Shown one piece after another: positions 1 to 8,600 of a stretch of DNA of 34,309 bases. Each line of letters begins with the position of its first letter. Positions within the stretch are counted from its first letter, which is position 1. A program made the position numbers and the translations under genes. This stretch comes from Methanoculleus marisnigri (GTDB lineage: Archaea > Halobacteriota > Methanomicrobia > Methanomicrobiales > Methanoculleaceae). The notes under the pieces are model-generated. The model saw only the letters and a list, made by a program, of their open reading frames with translations. It ran no database searches and had not been told where the DNA came from. The stretch lies in assembly GCA_002503885.1 (NCBI GenBank), contig DASQ01000096.1, positions 1 to 34,309 on the forward strand, written 5' to 3'.

Positions 1-372
1 CAACGTCAGCAGTTCAAAGTAACTCTTGTACGCCTCTTCAACGGACTTGAGGGTCTGCTGAGCGGTGTCGCTGTGCAGCAATCCGTAGTTTTCGTTCGGC
101 TTTGACTGCACGTAGGTGCTGCACTCTTTGTAGGGGAAATCCTTCTTCCGGGTGTAGGGAAGGTAGGATCCGACCAGGATGTCAACCCCCGAGGTAAGAT
201 CCGGCCGGAGGCCCAGAAGGATCTGACGGTTCTCCCGGTGCGTCGCATAGTGCTGCCGGACGTTGTACAGTCCTACGTTGTACATGCTCTTGGCATGGTA
301 CGCGAGCGTGTCGAGGATCCAGAACGTCTTCTGGGGAAGGCGCAGATAGTTGCTGACGACTCGCAGTGCCAT
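1..372 (-). CDS. tnpB: TnpB (IS200/IS605 family) RNA-guided nuclease, N-terminal part, runs off window
   Basis: An open frame starts at the ATG at 372 and reads leftwards without a stop to the window edge, giving 124 residues. The translation has the typical start of archaeal TnpB: a KSMYNVGLYNVRQHY segment near residues 30-44, then a KPNENYGLL...AQQTLKSVEEAYKSYFELL segment near residues 95-123, which is the conserved region leading into the helical recognition part. TnpB is an RNA-guided DNA endonuclease encoded by IS200/IS605-type transposons. The RuvC catalytic region lies outside the window, so activity cannot be judged. A TATA-like TTATA on the minus strand at about 401-405 lies 30 bp upstream, which suggests a very short leader. 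No tnpA is visible upstream. The family is clear from the sequence; the subgroup is not. Confidence 0.85.
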   Translation of the reverse strand, partial: MALRVVSNYLRLPQKTFWILDTLAYHAKSMYNVGLYNVRQHYATHRENRQILLGLRPDLTSGVDILVGSYLPYTRKKDFPYKECSTYVQSKPNENYGLLHSDTAQQTLKSVEEAYKSYFELLTL

Positions 373-455
373 TATCTCTTATCTTTGGGACTCATCTGTC
401 TATAAGGTAACCCCCGCGGGGCGAACGTGTACGGGGCTTGATGCGGGCAATTCCT

Positions 456-475
456 CCCCCGGTTGAAACCGGGGG
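456..475. repeat. Perfect hairpin at probable IS left end
   Basis: Arms CCCCCGGTT (456-464) and AACCGGGGG (467-475) pair perfectly around a 2-base loop. The same arms recur at 33916-33935 at the 3' end of the second tnpB. Subterminal hairpins of this sort are the recognition structures of IS200/IS605 single-strand transposition. Confidence 0.7.
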
Positions 476-610
476 TCTCCTTGCCCGACGTGCTTATGAA
501 GCATTCCATCCTGAGTGCTGCAAGAGACTCTTACCATCTACCATACCCCCAATATTTTCGAGGATCTCCCTGAATCCCATTGAAAAACATTCTTGAGACA
601 GGGGGGCAAT

Positions 611-632
611 CTATATATCCGATAATGGATAT
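611..632 (+). promoter_or_regulatory. TATA box with overlapping dyad upstream of the giant helical-repeat gene
   Basis: CTATATAT at 611-618 is a good archaeal TATA box about 54 bp before the ATG at 669, predicting transcription start near 640. A perfect dyad ATATCC-N6-GGATAT (615-620 and 627-632) overlaps the box and the bases just downstream, a typical place for a repressor site. The protein that would bind is unknown. Confidence 0.55.
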
Positions 633-668
633 GCATGATGCAGAACCCAATGGAGAGCGCTGATCAAA

Positions 669-3600
669 ATGGATGGAAACCTACAGATGAAACAGAAGAT
701 CAGCTCCGCTATCTCTTCTGGCGATCTGCGTGAGCTTGAAAAGGTAGTTTCGGACATATCGGAGACCCAGACGAGGAAGGAGAAGAAATCACTTTACGAG
801 CAGATGAATGCCGCCCTGGTCGAAGCGGCGTTCGACGAAGCCCAGCCCGAACTCTTAAGCCAGCTCGTCGAACCGACCAGGGAAGAGATATTCGCCCTCG
901 CCAGGCGTGCGGCCACGCTCTATAGTGAGAACAAGGATGAAGCATGGTTCTCTGCAATATTTACCCTGGTGGACAAACTCGACCGTAAGAGCCACCAGTC
1001 CGATATCCTCGCCGGGATCTCCCGCGATCTGGTCCAGGCCGGGGTCGATACCGGCGACATCCACTATATTGAGAGAGGAGGAGAAGCCTTCGATAAGATC
1101 AGCATCCGTAAATACCGCTCAGCAATCCTCTCCGAGATCATCCCGCTCTTCATCCAATACGGACAGAAACACCACAACGTCGACATCATGCAGTATGCCC
1201 TCCAGATGCTCCCCGAGATCGGCGACATATCAAGACAATCACAACTCCACGCCGACGTTGCCCGGGCGATCGCCGGCTCCGGCATTGAGTCGGGTAATAT
1301 CAGCCTGGTGATCAGCGGACTTTCGAGCGCTACCGAGATCAACCAGAAGATCCGGCGCACCAACTCGATCGCCGACATCGTGGATGCCGCCTGGAAATCC
1401 TCGCTGAAGAAGGAGATCTCCGATGTCGAGCAGATCATAGACTCCCTCCCGGATCTCCCCGAAGAGCGGCTCACCGAGGTCCTCGCGATCCTGACCGAGC
1501 AGCTCCTTGACCGGCAGCGGGACAAAAAACAGGTATACACCAAACTGCTCAGGATCGACGACGAAAAACTGTGGGCGGGCCAGACCCTTGTCCTTGAACT
1601 CTTGAAAAAGGCAGAGCGGAGTGGCGAACGCTGGTTCCTCGAGAAGGCGTTCGAGTTCAATGCCCGGGGCGTGGGAGAGACCCAACTCCCCATCGAGGAG
1701 ATCGTCCTCTCCGGGATTGCAGTCGTCGAGAAGAGCGGTAACCCGACCGTTCTCCTCGACATTACACCGTTGATCGACGAGTCCTGTGATGCCGCGAAGG
1801 CGGCCCAGCTCTACCGGCAGATCACCGACGCACTCTCCCGGATGGGCGACTTCTACCACGCGATCGAGGTTATGAAGAAGGCTAGCGCCAGCACGCAGAG
1901 GATCAACGCCCAATTTTTCGATACCAGTGTCCGCCTGATCAAGGAGGGTGTCCGGCGTGACGAGATCAAACTCGTCCGTGAGAACATCCTCGCCACACTG
2001 GATATCGATATTGCCGACTCGCTGGTACACCAGGCGGTGACCGACTTCTGCAAGGAGTACGACTTTGACGAAGTCGTCAGGCATATACCGGCCATAAAGG
2101 AGCTCGCAGGATCGCACCGTGCACAGGACCCCCTGCTCCTTGAATGCAACACCATCCTGATCGAGCGGGGGTTCGTCCGCCAGAACGACCCGTCGGCCCT
2201 CGTGGATCTGGTGAGCCAGATCGAAGAGCAGGCCCTGCGCGAGCAGGCAATCTCGACCATCGCCGTCGAGATGGCACGGATCGGCGTCTCCCGGAAAGAC
2301 CGGGACCTCCTCCGGCATGCGACCGCCCTCACCTGCGAAATCATGGATCAGCAGGCACGGGCCGAGGCGATGGGCGGCATCGTGGACCAGGCGGCCGTGC
2401 TTGCCGTCGAGGACGGCGACCTCGACCTGCTCCACGGGATGCGGGTCCTCTCCACATCCCTGCTGGAGCGGGACTACTGCCTCTTCGCGATGGGCAAGGT
2501 TATCCACGGCCTGATCATGTACGGGATCGAGCAGCTCTCGCTCCGGGCGCTGGATGAGGCAGCCCAGATCCTCTCCCAGATCCGCGACCCGTCCCTGCAG
2601 CGGCAGCTGGCCGACCCCCTCATCGAGGGCTACGTCCGGGTCGGGAGCCTGCAGGCGGCAGACCAGCTCTCCCGGGGGAAGGCCCGGATCTTCGACGGCA
2701 TGATGGAACCATTCGAGATCGCGCTCACCCTCCTCCAGACCAGCGCCCCGCGCGAGGAGATATCGATCAAGATCGCGAGTTACGTCGATATCATGCTCGA
2801 GTACACGCAGGTCTATAGAAGCCCGATCTTTGCGGTCCCCATGACGCTCTTCTCCCTGGAGATCGAGGGGGATTACGAACGGACCGCCATGATCCAGAGG
2901 ATTCTCACCTTCTTCACCAGTTACACAAAGGAGTTCGACTCGGCCGATCCTTATGAGGTGACGGCTTACCTGCTCGAGGGGATCGGGGGGGGAGCGACGA
3001 CACAGCCGGTCCTCGAGTTGATGTACCGCCTCTTCGAGCACACCGGCGACGTCTATGCGCGCTACTCCGGGATGTACCGGATCGTGAGCGCCTATTCGGT
3101 CCTCGGCAACGTTGAGCGGGCCGAGATGATCATCAGGAGGCTCCATGAGACCATCGGCACCATCTCCGAGCCGCCCATCCGTGCGATCATGCTCTCCGAC
3201 CTCGCCGGACTCATGGCCGGGATCGACCACAGCACAGCCAGAGGCTACCTTGCCGAGGCGCAGGAGACGCTTGAGTTCGTGGGGCAGGAACACGAAGCAT
3301 TCGTCAGGAAGAACCTGATCTACGCCGCAAGAAGCCTCAGCGCCGTAAGCCACCAGGAGAAGGACGTCGAGTGGGCGATCGGGCAGGTCAGCAGGATCGA
3401 GGATCCGGTCGAGTACGTGGATGCTCTCGCGGCGGTCTTTGACATGGTCACCGAACCTGCACAGCGAAAGGATATCCTCTCGGCAATGTGCCACACCGTC
3501 GTGAGCATTCCTTCTCCCTATGTGCGGCTCTCGATGCTCTTTGACGTGGCGCAGTTCGCCGAATCCTACGGTGACGAAAAGGAGATTGATGAACTGCTGG

Positions 3601-4235
3601 AGGGTATGGAGAGAACCGCCGGCTACGTTCAGATCCCGTTCATCACCGCCATGACGCAACAGCGGATGGCCCAGATGCTCTTCTCGTTCTACCGGGCGAG
3701 TGGGAAGCCGGCCGCCCAGCAGCGGGCTGCCGATATCGTCTCCACCATCGACGATGACCGGATCCGGTACACCCTGATGGTCCAGCTCGAGCAGGCCATG
3801 CCCCAGTCATGGAAGAACACGGTCTACGGCAGGATCCTCGACTGCCGGGACAAGATCCGGAGCGGCGATTACACCACAAAAGACATGGTGACACTCGACC
3901 GGGCGATACGGGCGGCACCGGACCGGGCAAAACGGGCGACTTACTACACCGAGCTCTACCTCATTGCCAGGAACGCAGGACAGCATGAGGTTGCGGACAG
4001 GATGCTCCTCTGTGCGCTCGAAGAGGCACGGATCATCAGGCCGCTCTCGCGGCGGGCCTTTGTGCTCGGTGATATGGCGTGCCGGATCTACGCAGAGCGC
4101 TATGAAGACCGCTCAAGGGAGGTCCTCGACATGGCTGTGAGCGAAGCCCTCAACATCCGCGACTCGACGCTCCGGGACGAAGTCTACGACGAGCTGGATA
4201 TGTCCATGCGGATCATCCAGGAGCACTGGCTGTGA
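669..4235 (+). CDS. Giant alpha-helical repeat protein (TPR/HEAT-like solenoid), function unknown
   Basis: The 1188-residue product has no signal peptide and no membrane segment, so it should be cytoplasmic. It is built from amphipathic helices throughout, with loosely repeated units such as R..L..IA..L...G......G...A..I, seen for example near residues 190-240, 515-590 and 890-960. This is how diverged TPR- or HEAT-like solenoids look. No catalytic motif is visible. I do not recognise a characterised family; similar very long helical-repeat proteins occur in Methanomicrobiales. The start at 669 is preceded by GGAGAG and CTGATC, fair matches to the Shine-Dalgarno region, and by a TATA box at 611. 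The next gene, an acylphosphatase, starts inside its stop codon (GTGA overlap), so the two are co-translated. A scaffold or protein-interaction role is an inference from the fold only. Confidence 0.8.
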   Translation: MDGNLQMKQKISSAISSGDLRELEKVVSDISETQTRKEKKSLYEQMNAALVEAAFDEAQPELLSQLVEPTREEIFALARRAATLYSENKDEAWFSAIFTLVDKLDRKSHQSDILAGISRDLVQAGVDTGDIHYIERGGEAFDKISIRKYRSAILSEIIPLFIQYGQKHHNVDIMQYALQMLPEIGDISRQSQLHADVARAIAGSGIESGNISLVISGLSSATEINQKIRRTNSIADIVDAAWKSSLKKEISDVEQIIDSLPDLPEERLTEVLAILTEQLLDRQRDKKQVYTKLLRIDDEKLWAGQTLVLELLKKAERSGERWFLEKAFEFNARGVGETQLPIEEIVLSGIAVVEKSGNPTVLLDITPLIDESCDAAKAAQLYRQITDALSRMGDFYHAIEVMKKASASTQRINAQFFDTSVRLIKEGVRRDEIKLVRENILATLDIDIADSLVHQAVTDFCKEYDFDEVVRHIPAIKELAGSHRAQDPLLLECNTILIERGFVRQNDPSALVDLVSQIEEQALREQAISTIAVEMARIGVSRKDRDLLRHATALTCEIMDQQARAEAMGGIVDQAAVLAVEDGDLDLLHGMRVLSTSLLERDYCLFAMGKVIHGLIMYGIEQLSLRALDEAAQILSQIRDPSLQRQLADPLIEGYVRVGSLQAADQLSRGKARIFDGMMEPFEIALTLLQTSAPREEISIKIASYVDIMLEYTQVYRSPIFAVPMTLFSLEIEGDYERTAMIQRILTFFTSYTKEFDSADPYEVTAYLLEGIGGGATTQPVLELMYRLFEHTGDVYARYSGMYRIVSAYSVLGNVERAEMIIRRLHETIGTISEPPIRAIMLSDLAGLMAGIDHSTARGYLAEAQETLEFVGQEHEAFVRKNLIYAARSLSAVSHQEKDVEWAIGQVSRIEDPVEYVDALAAVFDMVTEPAQRKDILSAMCHTVVSIPSPYVRLSMLFDVAQFAESYGDEKEIDELLEGMERTAGYVQIPFITAMTQQRMAQMLFSFYRASGKPAAQQRAADIVSTIDDDRIRYTLMVQLEQAMPQSWKNTVYGRILDCRDKIRSGDYTTKDMVTLDRAIRAAPDRAKRATYYTELYLIARNAGQHEVADRMLLCALEEARIIRPLSRRAFVLGDMACRIYAERYEDRSREVLDMAVSEALNIRDSTLRDEVYDELDMSMRIIQEHWL

Positions 4236-4519
4236 AGACGATCGAGATCAGGATCTCAGGAAGGGTGCAGGGTGTCGGGTTTCGTGCGTGCATCAAGAGG
4301 ATCGCCACCAACCTCGGCGTCGGCGGCGAGGCGATGAACCTCCCTGACGGGAGGGTGCTCATCACCGCAACCGCCGAACCCGTCATCCTCGACAAGTTCG
4401 TCTCCATGCTTTACGGGTGCCCCCGGGTCGTCGTCAGGGATCTTATCCAGCAGGAGATCCCCCCTGCCGCCTACCCCGAGTTCACCATCCAGCGGGGCAG
4501 TTACCAGTACAGCACGTGA
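4232..4519 (+). CDS. acyP: Acylphosphatase
   Basis: The 95-residue product matches the usual acylphosphatase length of about 90-100. It hydrolyses the carboxyl-phosphate bond of acyl phosphates. The signature GRVQGVGFR is at residues 10-18, with the phosphate-binding Arg18. The second motif, MNLPDGRV, is at residues 35-42 with the catalytic Asn36, so both active-site residues are present. The GTG start at 4232 overlaps the TGA of the upstream helical-repeat gene, indicating translational coupling. The 3' end overlaps the convergent cas1 gene by 19 bp. A partnership with the large upstream protein is suggested only by the coupling; acylphosphatases are often found in varied contexts. Confidence 0.9.
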   Translation: MKTIEIRISGRVQGVGFRACIKRIATNLGVGGEAMNLPDGRVLITATAEPVILDKFVSMLYGCPRVVVRDLIQQEIPPAAYPEFTIQRGSYQYST

Positions 4520-5436
4520 AATTCGGCGTTCGTGAGGAGCGCATCCCGCAGGATGCGCACCTGAGCATCGATACGCGACTGGTCGATGGAGTCGCGGAGC
4601 GCCGCGACCAGCCGGGCCGAGAGGTTCCCATCAAGATAGCATCTCTTTTCGCCGCATTCATAGTCCCCGTCCGAGACCTCGTCCCGGGCAAACCGGAGGA
4701 CGGCACGGTCCACCATCGTCGCTTTCTGCGGTTCGATGAGGTCGTGGACGAAGCTCCCGGCCCCCTCGTGAAGCATGCCGAGGTCGGGGTCGAGGTGGGC
4801 ACCGATCATTGAGACGCAACAGTTGCCGTAGAGCATCGCGTATCCGAGCGAGAACATGGCATTGACGGGGTCGAGGTAAGGGCGGCTCGTCCTGCGCCGG
4901 AACCCGAGTCCCGGCGGAAGTGTGCGGGAGAGGATCTCATAGTACATATCAGTGGTCAGGCGGGAGAGCCTCCGGAGCTCCTCCATAGTGACCGCGACCG
5001 CGAGTTCCTCCCTGGCCTGGTGGAGGAAATCAAGCTCTCCGGCGTAGAAGATATCCTGTCCGGCGCGGTCGTAGAGTTCCTCAAGGAGGAGAAGCCTCGA
5101 CTGGAGGCCGGCCGTTGCCAGCGGCTGCGCAAACCGGTGGGGGGCGGCCTGTTCCTGGGCAAGGCGCACCGCCTCGTCCGGCCGGTAGCCGTAGGGATAC
5201 AGGTATCCGACGGGCGTGCCGTCGATATCGAAGAAGGTGATGGCAGCACCGGCTTTGAGGAGGTTTGTCACCGCCGAGGTGTGCAGGGTATGGCCGCCGA
5301 CGACCAGGAGGTGCTTCACCGCCTGGAGGGGGTAGCGCCGGGTGGCGCTCCCGTGCGCGATGACCAGTTCCTGTGTCGTCGCTTTGATGTGCCCCCCGTA
5401 GCCGAAGACGGGGAGCCAGGGTTCCGTCGCTGTCAT
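4501..5436 (-). CDS. cas1: Solo Cas1 homologue (CRISPR-type integrase fold) without a CRISPR locus
   Basis: The 311-residue product has the Cas1 layout. An N-terminal beta domain (GYGGHIKAT...LLVVGGHTLHTSAVTNLLKAGAAITFFDIDGTPVGYL, residues 12-79) is followed by the helical integrase domain with LDPVNAMFSLGYAMLYG (189-204), MLHEGAGSFVHDLIEP (221-236) and VDR (242-244). Cas1 normally joins protospacers to CRISPR arrays as a metal-dependent integrase using Glu, His and Asp. His223 and Asp232 are present. At the place of the first acidic residue, seven positions before the conserved Tyr165, I read Ser158 instead of Glu (alignment by eye). No cas2, cas4, effector gene or array is in the window, and there is no family B polymerase nearby, so it is neither a normal adaptation module nor an obvious casposon. 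I chose the ATG at 5436 because the Cas1 homology begins there and GAGTGAT precedes it; the frame is open upstream to 5562. Confidence 0.85.
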   Translation of the reverse strand: MTATEPWLPVFGYGGHIKATTQELVIAHGSATRRYPLQAVKHLLVVGGHTLHTSAVTNLLKAGAAITFFDIDGTPVGYLYPYGYRPDEAVRLAQEQAAPHRFAQPLATAGLQSRLLLLEELYDRAGQDIFYAGELDFLHQAREELAVAVTMEELRRLSRLTTDMYYEILSRTLPPGLGFRRRTSRPYLDPVNAMFSLGYAMLYGNCCVSMIGAHLDPDLGMLHEGAGSFVHDLIEPQKATMVDRAVLRFARDEVSDGDYECGEKRCYLDGNLSARLVAALRDSIDQSRIDAQVRILRDALLTNAEFHVLYW

Positions 5437-5560
5437 CCAATCACTCTGGAAATGAATATAGGGCGGCTTTCGGTGATTAATGCATCGACTCGCCGGATCC
5501 AGGGAGATCCTCCCTGTGCAGGACAGGTGGGCGAGGATCCAGACCCAGTCAATATAGTTC

Positions 5561-5582
5561 AATTAACTTAAGCGAGTTAATT
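5561..5582. promoter_or_regulatory. AT-rich inverted repeat between cas1 and the exported-protein operon
   Basis: AATTAACT (5561-5568) and AGTTAATT (5575-5582) form a perfect inverted repeat with a 6-base spacer. It sits in an A+T-rich patch of an otherwise GC-rich window, between the divergent cas1 (start 5436) and operon (start 5679) genes. It could be an operator for either; no regulator is identified. Confidence 0.4.
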
Positions 5583-5614
5583 AACTGCAACGTTTTTACA
5601 CCACCAAATCCCAG

Positions 5615-5623
5615 TTTAAAATG
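5615..5623 (+). promoter_or_regulatory. TATA box of the exported-protein operon
   Basis: TTTAAAATG lies about 60 bp before the ATG at 5679 in the A+T-rich intergenic region. It would place transcription start near 5645 and give a leader of about 30 bases containing GGTTGAT before the start codon. Confidence 0.45.
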
Positions 5624-5678
5624 TTATTTCTCCAGAAAAGGCTCTGGGAAAGATTATGAACTAAAATGGGTTGATTTG

Positions 5679-8600
5679 ATGAACGAAACGAGGAAAACAG
5701 TTCAGTACATCCTGTTTGTACTGATGGTATGCTCGCTGCTGGTACTGCCGGCAGCAGGGGAGACGCTCCCCGGCGGGAACGTGAGCCCGGGGGAGAGCAC
5801 CGTGAATACCACAGTGACCCCTGAAGTGACTGAGACAGAGACGCCAACGGTGATACCGACAGACGAGCCAGGTATGAGATTCGCCGGGACCCTGTCTGAG
5901 GGTCCCGTGCTGCTCTTCAACGGGACAGTTGCACTGGCAGCCGGTACGTTCGAGTGCACGGCCTACAGCTCCGACATCTCCTATACGATTCAGAACCGGA
6001 CCCCGCTCGGGGCACTCCAGGTGGTAGCGGAGCGCGAGGGCTTCACCTACGATGTCACCGATAAGAAGTGGGTGGCAGGCAGCAACGAAGTTCTCCTGCT
6101 TGATAACATCGGCGAATACCTGTTCGTAAAGGGCGAGGCCGAGTGGGCCTGCTACGTCAACGGCATCCTCAAGGACGGGTACAGCAACCTCAATGACGCT
6201 GTTAACGTTATAGCGCTTGCCGAAGGCGATGAGGTCCTCTTCTGCTACACCAACGACACGACACAGGAGAACGCAACAGCGCTGATCCGGATCGAAGTGA
6301 CACTGGATGAGTCGCCGGTGACCCCGACACCGACACCGACCCCGTCGGGCTGGAGCATCACGCTCACGGGCGCGACGACGGAGACCGTCGACCAGGACTA
6401 CTTCGAGGACGGAATCGCCTGCGGGCATGTCGCCACCTACACCGATGAGAACGGAGGCGAGTGGAGCGGCATGCCTCTCTGGTACCTCGTCGGCCTCGTG
6501 GACGATGGCCAGGCCCACGGGTCCGGCGCGTTCAACGACGCCCTCGCCGCGCAGGGTTACTCGGTCAAGGTCATCGCCGACGACGGCTACGCGATCAACT
6601 TCGAGAGCGCAAGCGTCGCAAAGAACGACGGGATCATCGTCGCAAACACCCTCAACGGCACGGAACTTCCCGAGACCATCGGCGAGAAGAATAAACTCTG
6701 CTGGCCGCTCCAGCTCATCGGCCCCGACGTGAGCGCCGGACAGAAGGTCGGCGGCATCGCCTCGATCGAACTCGTCGGCCTCCCCGAACCCTCCGACGAG
6801 TGGGAGATCACGCTTTCAGGCGCGTTCAACCGGACGCTCACGCAGGCGGAGTTCGAGGACGGGGTCGAATGCCACGGCAAGAGTTATACCGACGGCAGCA
6901 CGCAGGTCTGGACCGGCATACCGCTCTGGTATCTGGTGGGCGTCGTCGACGACATGGAGGCCGATGATCACTGGACGCTGAACGACACGCGGGCGGCCGC
7001 CGGCTACACCGTGCGGGTGACCGCGAGTGACGGGTTCAACGCCACCTTCAGCAGTGCCGACATCGCCCGGAACGACACCTATCTCGTTGCGGACAAGATG
7101 AACGCCGCACCGCTTTCCGCAGATAACGGTGCGCCGCTGAAACTCACCGGCTCCGCCCTGACGTCCGGCAGCCAGAAGATCGGCAGCATCGCGTCGATCA
7201 CCCTCGAGGGGCTGCCCGACGAGATCACCGAATCGGAGTGGACGCTTGCTCTCGAGGGGCCGAAGGTTGCCGACCTTCTCACCAGGGAAGAGTTTGAAGC
7301 CTGCGGCTACCACACGGAGACCTACAACGACGGGGTCAGCACCTGGACCGGTGTCCCGTTGAAGATCCTCTGCGGCTGGGTTGACGACGACGTCATGCAT
7401 GGTTCGGGAGCCTTCAACACCGGCCTCGCCCAGACCGGCTACACGGTGCTCGTCTCCTCCGGTGGAGAGACTCCCTACAGCAAGGAGTTCACCAGCCAGG
7501 AGATCATGGCAAACCCGCTCGACTACATCGTCGCGAGCACGGTCAACGGCACACCGATCACCGGGAGCGCCTACCCGCTCCGCCTCGTCGGTGAGGGAGC
7601 GGCCGGGAGCAACAGCGTCGGAAACGTCCAGAAGATCCAGCTCGTCGACTTCCAGGAGCCGGCGGAAGCCCCGTCCGTCCGCATCGTCCGGTACGCTTCA
7701 GACGGCGTGACCGTCCTGAACGAAACGACGAAGACAATAGACTGGATGGAGGATAACCTTGAGGTCTACGGTGCACCGAACGGTGTCCGGCTCAGGTTCC
7801 AGGGTCCCACCTTCGATCCTGACGACCTCTGGAACCCCGAGGAGGACAAAAACCCCGGTAAAGTCGACGAAGTCGTGAAGGGAACCTCCATCCACGACCT
7901 CTGCGACCTCGTGGGAGGGGTCCCCGAAGGAGGCGAGGTCGAACTCATAGCATCCGACGGCTACGAAGCTAAACTCAACTACACCAACCTCTACACGCCG
8001 CTCGACCGGCAGGGCGAGGCTATCGTCGCCTGGTGGACAGAGCGGCAGGGCTACTCGCCTGGCTACAGCGACGGCCCGCGCCTCTTCTTCAATACCCCCG
8101 ACGGCATCTTCGGCGCCGACGACATGCGGGTCTGCCTTGCGGAAGAGTACTGGCACTACTACTGGGCCGACGGCATCCAGTATCCCTCGGCGGCCGGGGT
8201 ATCCAACAGGAACATCGCAACCATCAAGATCAAGCCGGGTGCACGGGAGGACTGGAACCTCGTCCTGACGGGCGCCATCGATACAACCATCAGCCGGTCC
8301 TACTTCGAGTCGGGCAAGGCCTGCGCCATGGGCGGGCACGGCGCGACGTGGACCGATGATCAGGACCAGGTCTGGTCGGGGATGCCGCTCTGGCTCCTCT
8401 GCGGCTGGGTCGACGACGCGAACAGCCATGATGCCGGGACAGACCCGTTCAACGACGACCTCGCGGACGCGGGCTACAACGTGACCGTCATCGACTACGG
8501 CCCGGACGGCACGAAAGGCACCGATGACGACTTCTCCACCACCTTCAACAGTTCGTTCGTGAAAAGGAACAACAACATCATCGTCGCCGATGAGATCGAC

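Larger units (their letters stand above)
1..480 (-). mobile_element. IS200/IS605 (IS1341-like) element, partial: tnpB and probable left end
   Basis: The tnpB 5' end and its upstream DNA with a strong hairpin at 456-475 look like the left part of a tnpA-less IS1341-type element. The outer boundary near 480 is an estimate. A hairpin with the same two 9-base arms forms the 3' end of the other tnpB at 33916-33935, as expected because left and right ends of this family carry similar subterminal hairpins. Confidence 0.55.

Noticed and set aside
1239..3659. 806-codon open frame antisense to the giant helical-repeat gene
   Set aside because: It is a GC-rich shadow: the plus-strand frame has helical-repeat protein character and a promoter, and the antisense product has no recognisable fold.
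669..5436. Casposon
   Set aside because: No family B polymerase, HNH nuclease or terminal inverted repeats accompany the Cas1; the neighbours are a solenoid protein and an acylphosphatase.
4501..5678. CRISPR array or cas operon next to Cas1
   Set aside because: No regularly spaced repeats and no cas2, cas4 or effector gene were found around the gene or elsewhere in the window.
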